From CBDBND01 sp965262665 (GTDB lineage Bacteria > Pseudomonadota > Alphaproteobacteria > Rhodospirillales > Rhodospirillaceae): a stretch of 64,000 bases of DNA. Positions 28,582 through 37,325 of this stretch are shown here, in pieces. A model generated the notes under the pieces. The model did no database searches. It saw nothing but the letters and a program-made list of their open reading frames with translations, and had not been told where the DNA came from. The translations under genes and the position numbers were made by a program. Numbering within the stretch: the first letter of the stretch is position 1; the number at the start of each line of letters is the position of its first letter. The stretch is taken from NCBI GenBank assembly GCA_965262665.1, contig CBDHFR010000004.1, positions 3,534,001-3,598,000 of the forward strand. Direction: 5' to 3'.

Positions 28582-29736
28582 ATGAAGAAGATTAAAGTGG
28601 CTATCGCCGGTGTGGGGAACTGCGCTAGTTCTTTCGTGCAGGGCACCGAGTACTACCGCAGGCGGCCCGCGAAAGAGTACACCGGACTGATGCATGCGAG
28701 TATTGCCGGCTGGCGCCCGAGCGATATCGAGGTGGTGGCTGCATTCGACATCGACCACCGCAAGATCGACCATGCCTTGGAAGACGCCGTGTTTGCCGCA
28801 CCGAACTGCGCGCGGATTTTCCAGCCCGTGCTGCCGGCGAGCGGCGTCGTGGTCCAGATGGGTCCCACTCTCGACGGTGTGGCCGATCACATGGAGGACT
28901 ACGGAGACGACGAGGCGTTCCGGGTATCGGAAACGCATCCGGTGGATGTGGCCGAAGCGCTCGAAGCGGCGGATGCCGAGGTGCTGATCTGTTATCTGCC
29001 GGTCGGGTCCGAGCAAGCTGTACGTCACTACGCCCAAGCATGCCTGGACGCGGGTGTGGCGATGATCAATTGCGTGCCTGTCTTCCTCGCGTCGGATCCC
29101 GAGTGGGCCGAGAAGTTTCGTGCCGCCGGATTGCCCATCGTGGGCGACGACATCAAGAGCCAGGTCGGAGCAACCATCGTGCATCGCTCCTTGGGCCGGC
29201 TGTTCGCGGACCGGGGTGTGAAGCTGGACCGGACCTACCAGCTCAACACGGGAGGGAATACCGACTTTCTGAACATGCTCCAGCACAGCCGGCTGAAGTC
29301 GAAGAAGCACTCCAAAACGGAATCGGTGCAAAGCCAGCTTGATGAACGGCTCGACACCAAGAATATTCACATTGGCCCTTCCGACTACGTGCCCTGGCAG
29401 GACGACAACAAGATCGCATTCATCCGCATGGAGGGCCGCGGCTTCGGGGACGAGCCGGTGGAGCTCGAGCTGAGACTGTCGGTGCAGGACTCGCCGAACA
29501 GCGCTGGCGTCGTCATCGACGCGGTGCGGTGCGCAAAGCTCGGCCTCGAACGCGGCTTGGCCGGACCTCTGGAGAGCCCTAGCGCCTACTACATGAAGAG
29601 CCCTCCGCGGCAGATGCGCGACGAGGAAGCGCGTTGCGAGGTGGAAGCCTTCATCGGCGAGGGGGTGCCCGCTGCGGAGGCGCATGCGCCAGCGGGCATG
29701 GTCTCGGCCGCGCGGCAGTCGTGGCGCTCGAACTAA
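28582..29736 (+). CDS. ino1: myo-Inositol-1-phosphate synthase
   Basis: NAD-dependent cyclisation of glucose 6-phosphate to L-myo-inositol 1-phosphate; cytosolic. 384 residues from ATG 28,582 (RBS AAAGGAGAA). Rossmann start KVAIAGVGNCASSFVQG, GLMHASIAGWRPSDIEVVAA, PVGSEQAVRHYAQACLDAGV, catalytic Lys region GDDIKSQVGATIVHRSL, QLNTGGNTDFLNML and KSKKHSKTESVQSQ. This is the short actinobacterial/archaeal type. First intact gene of an operon supplying inositol phosphate to the two genes that follow. Intact and GC-rich, unlike the decayed surroundings, which suggests later acquisition. Confidence 0.92.
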   Translation: MKKIKVAIAGVGNCASSFVQGTEYYRRRPAKEYTGLMHASIAGWRPSDIEVVAAFDIDHRKIDHALEDAVFAAPNCARIFQPVLPASGVVVQMGPTLDGVADHMEDYGDDEAFRVSETHPVDVAEALEAADAEVLICYLPVGSEQAVRHYAQACLDAGVAMINCVPVFLASDPEWAEKFRAAGLPIVGDDIKSQVGATIVHRSLGRLFADRGVKLDRTYQLNTGGNTDFLNMLQHSRLKSKKHSKTESVQSQLDERLDTKNIHIGPSDYVPWQDDNKIAFIRMEGRGFGDEPVELELRLSVQDSPNSAGVVIDAVRCAKLGLERGLAGPLESPSAYYMKSPPRQMRDEEARCEVEAFIGEGVPAAEAHAPAGMVSAARQSWRSN

Positions 29737-30597
29737 ATGATCGGGACAACCCACATGACCGAGGGCCCACAGGGCGCCGCGCCGCTCGAGCACCGGCGGG
29801 CGTGGACAGAAGTGCTGGTTAGCGCTCACCGAGGGGTGCTGGCCTCCCTGGAGGCTCGCGCAGTCCCGCAACCTATTGGTCGGTACAACGCGAAGGGCGA
29901 CGCCGTCTACGCCGCCGACCTCGCTGCCGAGCACGCCGCAATTGTGGAGTTGCAGCGCTTTGCCGAGCCATTGCACCTCGTTTCGGAGGAGGCGGGGGAA
30001 CTGCAAACCGCGGAAAACGGCGCCCGCCACCGTGTCATCATTGACCCGATCGACGGTTCCGACAATTGGGCCAGGGAGCTGCCGCTCTCGGCCCTCAGCG
30101 TCGCGGTGCTTCGGGTCGAGGCGCCGCTTCACCCTGATGAGGTCGAAGCTGCCATCGTCGGGCCGCTTGAGGGCGGCGAGCCGTGGTTGGTCCTTCGCGG
30201 GGAGGGAGCAAATCGGGGTTTGCAGCCCATCGCCACGTCCGGTGCGGCGCGGATTGAAGATGCGTTCGTGTCGGTTGAGCTTAACCACCACCAGCCCTGT
30301 TCAGTGCTCGCGGACGTGATCTCGCGTGCGCGCGCCGTTCGCTCGTATGGCTGCGCCTCGAGGGCGCTTGCGCTCGTTGCAGGTGGACACCTCGATGCCC
30401 ACATCGACATCAGGGGCCGCCTCACGCCGGAGAGCTATCTTGCGGGAGCGTCCCTCGTCGCTGCCGCCGGGGGAAGCGTCGTGGGCACCGATGGGAAAGC
30501 GCTGCCTGCTACGTGGGCACTGACGGATAAGGTAGACCTGATCGCGGCTGCCACGCCCGCTCTCGCTGCGGCTCTGGTGGAGGCCCTCGGACGATGA
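29737..30597 (+). CDS. Inositol monophosphatase-family phosphatase
   Basis: Metal-dependent sugar-phosphate phosphatase fold, 286 residues. Glu in HLVSEEAGELQ and the metal site DPIDGSDNWARELP are present. The usual WDxAAG motif near the C-terminus is altered to LTPESYLAGASLVAAAGG, with the Trp-Asp missing. It starts directly after the ino1 TAA (TAAATG; a second ATG at 29,755 is possible) and overlaps the next gene by 4 bases. In context it may dephosphorylate inositol phosphate or the phosphorylated di-inositol product. That is inference. Confidence 0.82.
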   Translation: MIGTTHMTEGPQGAAPLEHRRAWTEVLVSAHRGVLASLEARAVPQPIGRYNAKGDAVYAADLAAEHAAIVELQRFAEPLHLVSEEAGELQTAENGARHRVIIDPIDGSDNWARELPLSALSVAVLRVEAPLHPDEVEAAIVGPLEGGEPWLVLRGEGANRGLQPIATSGAARIEDAFVSVELNHHQPCSVLADVISRARAVRSYGCASRALALVAGGHLDAHIDIRGRLTPESYLAGASLVAAAGGSVVGTDGKALPATWALTDKVDLIAAATPALAAALVEALGR

Positions 30598-31988
30598 GTG
30601 TTGACGTGCACCTTCCGAGGGTCGCGGTAATCCTCGCAGCCGGACGCGGCGAGCGGCTGAGATCGTACGACGGCACCCGGCCCAAGCCGCTAATTGACCT
30701 GCTCGGCGTCTCTCTGGCCGAGCGCGTGGTTCGTAGCCTGCTGGCGGCGGCTCCGATCGAGAAGATCGTCGTCTCGCTGGGCTATGAGGCCGATCGTGTG
30801 CGGACACACTTCGAGTTGGTGGGAAGACGTTGCGGCGTCTCGATGGAGTTCGTCACTGTCGCTGACTGGCAGCTCGGGAACGGTGCGAGCGCGCTGGCGG
30901 CAGAGTCCGCCACTGAGACGGAGTCGTTCCTGCTCACCATGTCGGATCACGTGTTCACGCCCGACCTGGTCCTGGGCCTGATCGCCGAGCCCCCCTGTCC
31001 GGGTGGGATAAAGCTCGCGGTCGACCGGGACCGGGGCGCCATCTTCGATCTCGACGACGTCAACCGAGTGCAGCTATCCGGCGAGCGCATCACCGCCATC
31101 GGCAAGGGGCTGGCCTCCTGGGATGCCGCCGACACCGGCGTCTTCTATTGCTCGGCCGGGCTATACGAAGGACTTCGGCAGGCGGCTGCCAAAGGAGAGC
31201 ACAGCCTTTCCGAGGCCGTGGCAACGCTGGCGGTTTGCCGCCGGGCGAGTGGGGTCGATGTGACCGGATGCCGGTGGAAGGATGTGGATTCACCGGCTGC
31301 TCTCCGCGACGCGGAGGAGCATCTGCTGCGCATCGCCGTTGGCAAGCAAAACGATGGGCCAGTTGCCAGTTATCTGAACCGGCCCGTCTCGAAGCAGCTG
31401 ACCCGCTGGCTCATTCGAACGCCCGTTTCACCGAATCAGTTAAGCTTGATCGGGTTCATCCTCGCATGTATCGCGGCCGCGTGCATGGCGGCGGAGTCTT
31501 ACTGGTTGCTCGTCGCCGGAGGACTTCTCGCTCAGTTCAGCTCGATCCTCGACGGAAGCGACGGAGAGATCGCGCGGCTGCGTTTCGAGCAATCGGAATT
31601 CGGCGGGTGGTTCGATGCAGTCCTCGACCGCTACGCGGACGCGCTCCTGCTCTTCGGCCTCGCCTGGCACTCGATGTACACGAACACGGCCGGGATCTGT
31701 ACGGCAGCGGGCTTCGCGGCCGTCATGGGCACGTTCCTCAACAGCTACACCGCGGACAAGTACGATGGCCTGATGCGCGGCCGGATCGGAGGCGGCGTTC
31801 GGATAGGGCGCGACGTGCGGGTTCTCCTGATCGCGGCCGGCGCGGTCCTGAACCTCACCCTCCCCACTCTGTGGCTCGTCGCGTTGCTGATGAACGTCGA
31901 GGTGGTGAGACGAATCATCGTTTTATGGCGGCAGGCTGTCGCTGCGGACTCCACGACCCGGGCTACGCCCCCAGGGGGCCCCGGGTGA
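30594..31988 (+). CDS. Bifunctional inositol-1-phosphate cytidylyltransferase / CDP-alcohol phosphotransferase (IPCT-DIPPS-like)
   Basis: 464 residues, two domains. Residues ~8-235 are a nucleotidyltransferase (AVILAAGRGERLRSYDGTRP, KPLIDLLGVSLAERVVRSLL, DWQLGNGASALAAE, LLTMSDHVFTPDLV), which would form CDP-inositol. Residues ~255-455 are a CDP-alcohol phosphatidyltransferase with about six helices and the full signature D-G-x2-A-R-x8-G-x3-D-x3-D (ILDGSDGEIARLRF, FGGWFDAVLDRYAD). This fusion with Ino1 is the architecture of di-myo-inositol phosphate synthesis in Archaeoglobus, Thermotoga and Rubrobacter. The alternative is an inositol phospholipid route. Overlaps the phosphatase gene by ATGA. 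Intact. Confidence 0.85.
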   Translation: MSVDVHLPRVAVILAAGRGERLRSYDGTRPKPLIDLLGVSLAERVVRSLLAAAPIEKIVVSLGYEADRVRTHFELVGRRCGVSMEFVTVADWQLGNGASALAAESATETESFLLTMSDHVFTPDLVLGLIAEPPCPGGIKLAVDRDRGAIFDLDDVNRVQLSGERITAIGKGLASWDAADTGVFYCSAGLYEGLRQAAAKGEHSLSEAVATLAVCRRASGVDVTGCRWKDVDSPAALRDAEEHLLRIAVGKQNDGPVASYLNRPVSKQLTRWLIRTPVSPNQLSLIGFILACIAAACMAAESYWLLVAGGLLAQFSSILDGSDGEIARLRFEQSEFGGWFDAVLDRYADALLLFGLAWHSMYTNTAGICTAAGFAAVMGTFLNSYTADKYDGLMRGRIGGGVRIGRDVRVLLIAAGAVLNLTLPTLWLVALLMNVEVVRRIIVLWRQAVAADSTTRATPPGGPG

Positions 31989-32120
31989 GGGAGCATGGCG
32001 ATCGGGGCTGTCATACTAACAGGGCGATACCAACGGCGGGAATTATCGAGGGCGTTGTCACACTAATATGGATTGACCAGTCAATGTGGGCACCGACTGT
32101 TTCTATGAACACCTCCTTCC

Positions 32121-32321
32121 GGCATGACGGATCAGGGACGCGGGCGGCTTGTTGCGACGGTGGATCACTCTGATATCCGTGGGTTGGTTACCACCTGACT
32201 TCACTTCGTCGCGGAGCTGCCTCTCTCTAACGTCGCGGGTTGACGGGTACACCGCCCCATCCCTCATAGTGTGAATGAGGGTTCTCCTGACCGGCCGCCC
32301 ACGTCCCTGATCCGTCATGCC
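32121..32321. repeat. 201-bp element with 29-bp terminal inverted repeats (MITE-like)
   Basis: GGCATGACGGATCAGGGACG at 32,121-32,140 is repeated perfectly inverted at 32,302-32,321, and the match extends to 29 bp with two mismatches (32,121-32,149 / 32,293-32,321). The 143-bp interior has no ORF. Shape and size fit a miniature inverted-repeat element; no parent element is recognised in the window. Confidence 0.6.
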
Positions 32322-32399
32322 TTTTGTCCTTTTGTCCCGGCGCTTTCGGCGTTCAGGCCACGGCACGGCTGCCATGGGGCTGGCCGGCCATCTCGCAGG

Positions 32400-32500
32400 T
32401 GATGAGCGGAGAGTGAAGTACCGTCCCCGTTGCCGGTCTCAACGATCTCGCGATGGTGCATCAGGCGGCCGCCAGGGCGGTTGATTTCCTGAGATCGCCG
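32400..32500 (-). mobile_element. IS21-family istB 3' fragment
   Basis: Minus strand reads RLMHHREIVETGNGDGT, the usual C-terminal block of IstB (LMHH...IVETGN), with nothing intact on either side. One of several IS21 pieces in the window. Confidence 0.55.
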
Positions 32501-32792
32501 AAAACTGACGGCCATTCCCTGAAGGCAAGGTTGGCGCCGACGAAGGCCGACCTGCCCCAATTGCACAGCGACATAGGTTCCACATTCAGTCGTATTATCG
32601 ACGGCCGGTCCCGCCGCAGCTTCTTCTTGCTCGCCTACAGACGGCGTCTCAGCTCGTCTACACAATAGGTCCAAACCGCCGTTAATGGAGATCGGCCCGC
32701 TAAAATGAGCGGTCCCGGAGACCCAAACGATTGTCGGACCTTTTGAGCCTGAGGATATGGCAATGCTTGCGAACCACATAGACGAGGTGCGC

Positions 32793-33040
32793 AATGCCGA
32801 AATTCTCCAATCAAGTCCTAGGTTTTACTTCTGACCGGCTCCATCCGCCGCCGGGACGTGGAGGCCCTGACAGGCCTCTCCTGTTCGTCGATCTATCGAT
32901 TTATGGACCGCGGAGACTTCCCACGCCCGCGCAAGATCGGGAGCGGCCCTACCGGCGCTGTCGCTTGGCGGCTTCGCGACATCGAGGAATGGATAGAGAA
33001 CCTTGCTGTCGCCGACCCCAAGGTTATAAGCCGCTCATAA
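32793..33040 (+). pseudogene. AlpA-family phage regulator/excisionase-like, frameshifted
   Basis: MPKFSNQVLG from ATG 32,793 is followed, after a one-base shift near 32,825, by LTGSIRRRDVEALTGLSCSS, IYRFMDRGDFPRPRKIG, AVAWRLRDIEEWIENLAV. This is the standard AlpA/MerR-like winged helix used as excisionase or regulator beside tyrosine recombinases. A GTG at 32,858 could restart translation but would cut the first helix. It fits the left end of the island with integrase 33,932-34,957. Confidence 0.65.
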
Positions 33041-33448
33041 CGCGATGCGTCGAGAAGCAGACATAGAGCGGCGTTCCTTCCGTCCACACCGCATGCTGGG
33101 ACGCCGGTGGAAAATTTTTGACCCGGCTTTCATTCGGTTCCTGTCGCCAACAGCCTTCTCGCTATCAGACGGCCAGCGCCAAGACCCGTACGGCCGTGCC
33201 GCGATTGATGTCGAACAACTCTACACACCCGATTGTTCAGTTGCGGCCGCAGGATTCAATCTGGGGCCGGCAATGACGCCGTTGAGCGCCAATGCCGGTA
33301 ATCGGTGTCCCAACAGGGAGGCGCTCGAGCGTCACCATAATTACACCGCCGATGAGGTGTCGATCGCACTGGCGCATTCAGCACCGGCAGAGCTTGGGCT
33401 CTCAGTGACATGAAACAGCCCACCAGCAAGCCCTAGATTTTGTATGCC
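33041..33448. other. Spacer, no gene recognised
   Basis: About 400 bases with only short, unconvincing frames and no recognisable repeat. Ends just before the HTH protein gene. Confidence 0.4.
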
Positions 33449-33886
33449 ATGGCCCCTCGTCGTGTGAACCCTAATCGCATCAAAATTCATCATACGTACT
33501 CGGTTGAAGAAACGGCCGACCTCTTGGGAGTCCATAAACAGACCGTCCGGAACTGGCAAAAAACGGGCCTAACCTCCATCGACGATCAGAGACCCACACT
33601 GTTCAAAGGGACCGAATTAAAGGCGTTCCTCCAAGAAAGGCGGCAGCAGGCCAAGCAAACCTGCGCGGCCGACGAGATGTATTGTTGCAAATGTAGGACA
33701 CCGAGAAAGCCCGCCGGCGATGCCGTCGATTATATCCCAGTCAATGAAACTTCCGGGAACTTACGTGGCATTTGCGAAGTGTGTGAAACCTTCATGCACC
33801 GCCGGACATCAATCACCAGGTTAGACGAATTAGAGACAATTTTCGAGCTCGCCTATCCGCAAGGGCGGCCAAGATTAAGCGAGTAG
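33449..33886 (+). CDS. Helix-turn-helix protein with Cys4 zinc-binding region
   Basis: 145 residues from ATG 33,449 (a TTG lies 9 bases upstream). N-terminal excisionase/MerR-like HTH: HHTYSVEETADLLGVHKQTV, RNWQKTGLTSIDDQRPTLFK. C-terminal half has CCKCRTPRKPAGD and GICEVCETFMHRR, two CxxC pairs that could bind zinc. Genes of this kind commonly sit directly before tyrosine recombinases on alphaproteobacterial islands; the next gene starts 45 bases on. Likely controls excision or recombinase expression. Intact. Confidence 0.7.
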   Translation: MAPRRVNPNRIKIHHTYSVEETADLLGVHKQTVRNWQKTGLTSIDDQRPTLFKGTELKAFLQERRQQAKQTCAADEMYCCKCRTPRKPAGDAVDYIPVNETSGNLRGICEVCETFMHRRTSITRLDELETIFELAYPQGRPRLSE

Positions 33887-33931
33887 AGCAACGCCCCCCT
33901 AAATTGTCACTTCAAACAAGGTGAAACTACG

Positions 33932-34957
33932 ATGCCAAAACTCAATGCCAAGAATGAAAGAATCAAGCGTCGGTATTTCATTTATCTTAAGGAAGCCAAT
34001 CGCATGAGTGAGGCGGCAATTGACGGCGCCGCGCGAGCTCTCGATCACTTTGAGACGTATACCGGGTTCAAGGATTTCAAGACGTTTTATCAACAACAGG
34101 CCATCGATTTCAAACGCCATCTCGAAAAGCAGACCGGTTTGCGATCCGGTAAGAAACTGAGCAAAGCGACGCTCAACTCTGAGCTGAAGGCCCTCAAACG
34201 CTTTTTTCATTGGTTGGCGGGTCGGCCCGGTTTCAAATCCCGTTTTGCCTATTCCGATGCGGAGTATTTCAACCTGTCTCACAAGGACGCGCGTGTTGCC
34301 ACGGCAAGGCGGACCAAACCGTGCCCGACCCTGGATCAGGTCCGCCACGTGCTGGCTCAAATGCCATATGGAACGGATATCGAAAAGCGGGACCGGGCAC
34401 TTGTTGCCTTTGTCGCGCTTACGGGTGCGCGGGACGGCGCTGTTGCATCATTGAAACTCAAACATGTGGACCCCATGCAAGGGGTTGTCAGACACGACGC
34501 CCGGGAAGTCGCAACCAAGAACAGTAAGACCTTCGACACCTATTTCTTTCCTGTGGGAGAGGACATCCATCAGATCGTGGTTGAATGGATTGAACACCTT
34601 CAGACAAATCTGCTGTGGGGTCATGACGACCCCTTGTTTTCAGCCACCAATGTGCGGGTTGACAAGGACGGCAGGCTCGCTGCCCTCGGCTTGAAGCGTC
34701 AGAATTGGAGCACTACGGAACCTATCCGGCGCGTCTTTAGGGCAGCTTTTGAACTGGCAGGTCTGCCCTACTACCGGCCGCACAGCTTCCGCGACATGCT
34801 GGTGCATTACGGAGAGAAAATCTGCAAGACGCCTGAGGAATTTAAGGCATGGAGCCAGAATTTGGGCCACGAACGTGTGCTTACGACCTTCATGAGCTAC
34901 GGCGAGGTGCCAAGCCGACGCCAAGGTGAATTAATCCTGGGCCTAAAGACAACATAG
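33932..34957 (+). CDS. Tyrosine recombinase/integrase
   Basis: Site-specific recombinase of 341 residues, intact. N-terminal SAM-like core-binding domain (about 10-115: KTFYQQQAIDFKRHLEKQTG, SKATLNSELKALKRFFHWLA) and C-terminal catalytic domain with Arg in ALTGARDGAVASLKL, HxxR in RPHSFRDMLVHYGE, and LGHERVLTTFMSYGEV carrying the His and nucleophilic Tyr. Coupled to the preceding HTH gene. Probably the mover of the left side of the 33-47 kb island; its attachment site was not found. Confidence 0.88.
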   Translation: MPKLNAKNERIKRRYFIYLKEANRMSEAAIDGAARALDHFETYTGFKDFKTFYQQQAIDFKRHLEKQTGLRSGKKLSKATLNSELKALKRFFHWLAGRPGFKSRFAYSDAEYFNLSHKDARVATARRTKPCPTLDQVRHVLAQMPYGTDIEKRDRALVAFVALTGARDGAVASLKLKHVDPMQGVVRHDAREVATKNSKTFDTYFFPVGEDIHQIVVEWIEHLQTNLLWGHDDPLFSATNVRVDKDGRLAALGLKRQNWSTTEPIRRVFRAAFELAGLPYYRPHSFRDMLVHYGEKICKTPEEFKAWSQNLGHERVLTTFMSYGEVPSRRQGELILGLKTT

Positions 34958-35498
34958 CAAGAATATTTCCTTCGCCTATGCGGTGATCGGTGCCAAGGTC
35001 TCCTCGATCGTCGAGATCGACGTCATGGCACGAAGGCGTCTAAATTACGATGACCTGACCACCTAAATGGTGTGTCTTCCGGTACCAGGGAGTAAACTTA
35101 ATGAAGCGTCCCTGCCCTACGGCTCAGATCCCGCTGTGCCGCGCGAAGAGGGTGCGGGCGCTGGCGAACAGCGATTACATACGGGCCGTTCCCGCGACAA
35201 TGCCGCAATCTTTCTGGCACGGCTACGCGTCGAGAGCTCTCTCCTTGGGAGAAAGCCTATCGATGATGATCGGCAACCACAAAAATGGCCCGCCTGCGTG
35301 GGCGCGCGGCGACCGCTACCGTGCCGCCGCATGGCCATTGGAAAACCTCATCCACAACTGGATGGTTTGTATCAATAATGTCGGCGCATAAGGTTTTCGG
35401 AAGGCATAGGTCTACGTATACGCGTGGCATGCATTTCCCTTTACTCTACACTGGCACTATTCCAGCCTCGCAACGGCAACCACAGAGGGAGGACAACC
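34958..35498. other. Spacer with small IS630 relic
   Basis: No credible gene. At 35,281-35,350 the plus strand reads KMARLRGR and, in register, PHGHWKT, the same catalytic-region motif as the IS630 relic at 2,337-3,412, over only about 70 bases. A 96-codon frame at 35,101-35,391 overlaps this relic in another frame and was not accepted. Confidence 0.55.
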
Positions 35499-35693
35499 AT
35501 GGCGACGAAACGAACGGAACACAGCGCGGACCCTACGCCCGACACCGTTCAGGCCCCCAAGCCAAAGACCGTCCCCGCCAGCAAAGTGGGGTTGTCGCTC
35601 ACGATCAGCGACAAGGCATTAAAAGATTTTGATCGGATTCAAGAGGAGACCATCAAGGCCGCCGAGAAGGACCAGAAGTTCTCATGGCGATGA
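35499..35693 (+). CDS. Small hypothetical protein upstream of the cysteine protease
   Basis: 64 residues from ATG 35,499 with a strong ribosome site (AGAGGGAGGA). The first half is low-complexity, rich in K, T, P and D (TEHSADPTPDTVQAPKPKTV), probably disordered; the second half (VGLSLTISDKALKDFDRIQE then ETIKAAEKDQKFSWR) predicts a charged helix. No family recognised. The protease gene starts 54 bases downstream on the same strand, so the two are likely cotranscribed. It may be a cofactor, inhibitor or substrate of the protease; that is inference. Confidence 0.6.
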   Translation: MATKRTEHSADPTPDTVQAPKPKTVPASKVGLSLTISDKALKDFDRIQEETIKAAEKDQKFSWR

Positions 35694-35747
35694 GCCTCGC
35701 GCTCACCTACCTCTCCCCAAGCCCCACCTCCATCTTTCGGCCCGACA

Positions 35748-37325
35748 ATGAAAATAACTCATGCCGTCGAACCACTGGACAGTGCCGGGGCTTGGTCGCG
35801 TCTGGCACGTGTACTTGGCGGTGCGGACCTCGACGTCGTACGCAACACGATCCGGCATCTTCGCGCACTTAACGCGCAGTGCTACATTCTCGAAGACCCC
35901 TACATCGACCGCGACTACTCTACAGACTACGCCCAGTTCTACGCCCTCACGTTCCACACGCACGAGCGGCACTGCAAACGCGTGCACTTTTTCTCGCGCG
36001 ACATCTCGCCGCTGCTCCAACGGCCCCTTTCGACAGCTCGACTGAATGACCTGGGCGACTTTGCCAAGAACACCTATTGCGGCTTCTGCGTCATCCGTCC
36101 CTTGTCAGCCGCCCCGATGGGCAGAACGGTCCTCCTCGCCCGTCTCGGCAACGGCTTCAACATGGAGGCCACCGTAACTTGCCGCGCCAATTTCGACGCC
36201 CACCTTCTCGGCGCCCGGCTGCAAGTCACCGGCACTTCCTTCCTTCAGCAGGACTCCCGGGTCGGCGCCTGCGCCCAGATCGCCATCTGGGCAGGCATGC
36301 GCCACATGCATGCACGACATAACTACAACTGGGTATCCGTCGCCGACATCACGCAGTTCGCCGGATCCCCATCCGTAACGGAGGCCGTCTCGCTCCCCAA
36401 CGCGTCGGACCGCCTGTCGTCGGACGCAATGGTACGGGCGATAGCCGAGGCCGGCTATCAACCCCTCTGTTTCCACCGTCCCGACATCGGCCACACCATC
36501 CTCCCGTACGTCGAGTCCGGCATTCCCGTCATTCTCGGCCTCGACATCGGTGGCACGGTCGGCCACGCCGTCACCGTCGTAGGCCGCGTATTCGCCAGGC
36601 GGGATACTCCGACCAACCGTGCAATCGACTACGTTCCCGCGTTTATTGTCCACGACGATCAAAGTGGCCCCTATATGTGGCTCCCCACGGACGAGCATGC
36701 CAGCTCGACCTATTCCTTCGCCGAAGGCACCATCAAACGTGACACGCCTGATGGTCCCATCGAGCTGAGTGTACAGTCCCACGCTGTCTTCGCCGTAGCC
36801 CTCATGTCCACCAGAGTCTTCTCTACCGCAGCCCGCGCCGAACACAACGCCTGGAGCCAGATCGATGAGAACCTGAAGGCCCTGCCCGCTGCCCGTCGAG
36901 CCCTCGCCGATCTCGACATGCCGGTGAACGAGATGCTGATGGACGAGTTGCAGTCAGCCCACAGCGCTGGCGACATCGTCCTGCGGACATACTTGACATC
37001 CGCCGCCGGCTACCGGCGCCACCTCGCCCAGGGGTCCGCGAGCGACGTGCTAAAAGACGCGCTCCTCCACCTCCACCTGCCGCATTTCACATGGATCACC
37101 GAGATTTCCACCATTGATTCCTACAATCAGCCCTCTCCGGGGCTGCGGCGCATTTACGGCCACACCGTTCTAGACGCAACCTCGACCGCCGAACTCAAGG
37201 ACGCCCTGCTCGTGCTCCATCTTCCCGGCCTCCTCCTCACCAAAGACCCCAACGCGCGAGGCCGACAGGAAGTTACCGCCATCGAAGACGACAACCTGTA
37301 CGAATGCCGCGAAAAACGCCTCTAG
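35748..37325 (+). CDS. Papain/C39-like cysteine protease of the ubiquitin-like cassette
   Basis: 525 residues, intact. A Cys-His-Asp triad can be read: Gln168 and Cys175 in SFLQQDSRVGACAQIAIWAG (oxyanion Gln, nucleophile), His273 in GGTVGHAVTVVGRVF, and Asp303/304 in PAFIVHDDQSGPYMWL. This is the order of papain-fold and C39-like peptidases. Residues 1-150 and 320-525 match nothing I know. No signal peptide or membrane segment, so cytosolic. The gene converges on the E1/JAB gene and their stop codons overlap at CTAG (37,322-37,325). Context suggests Ubl maturation, deconjugation or effector cleavage. The family call rests on motifs only. Confidence 0.7.
   Translation: MKITHAVEPLDSAGAWSRLARVLGGADLDVVRNTIRHLRALNAQCYILEDPYIDRDYSTDYAQFYALTFHTHERHCKRVHFFSRDISPLLQRPLSTARLNDLGDFAKNTYCGFCVIRPLSAAPMGRTVLLARLGNGFNMEATVTCRANFDAHLLGARLQVTGTSFLQQDSRVGACAQIAIWAGMRHMHARHNYNWVSVADITQFAGSPSVTEAVSLPNASDRLSSDAMVRAIAEAGYQPLCFHRPDIGHTILPYVESGIPVILGLDIGGTVGHAVTVVGRVFARRDTPTNRAIDYVPAFIVHDDQSGPYMWLPTDEHASSTYSFAEGTIKRDTPDGPIELSVQSHAVFAVALMSTRVFSTAARAEHNAWSQIDENLKALPAARRALADLDMPVNEMLMDELQSAHSAGDIVLRTYLTSAAGYRRHLAQGSASDVLKDALLHLHLPHFTWITEISTIDSYNQPSPGLRRIYGHTVLDATSTAELKDALLVLHLPGLLLTKDPNARGRQEVTAIEDDNLYECREKRL

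Larger units (their letters stand above)
31989..32792. other. IS-derived spacer after the inositol operon
   Basis: No intact gene. It contains the 201-bp inverted-repeat element and the istB fragment listed separately. The rest (32,500-32,790) has only short frames without recognisable families. GC falls back from the high value of the operon. It separates the operon from the recombinase island. Confidence 0.5.

Noticed and set aside
28366..30291. A 641-codon open frame on the minus strand across the inositol operon
   Set aside because: It is antisense to Ino1 and the phosphatase, both with clear motifs; long antisense frames are expected in GC-rich DNA. Its translation shows no domain.
35101..35391. 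96-codon frame after the integrase
   Set aside because: It overlaps an IS630 relic in another frame and has random-looking composition despite a passable ribosome site.
36105..36845. A 246-codon minus-strand frame opposite the cysteine protease
   Set aside because: Glycine/valine-rich antisense frame; the plus-strand protein is longer, has a catalytic-triad pattern and a fitting stop overlap.
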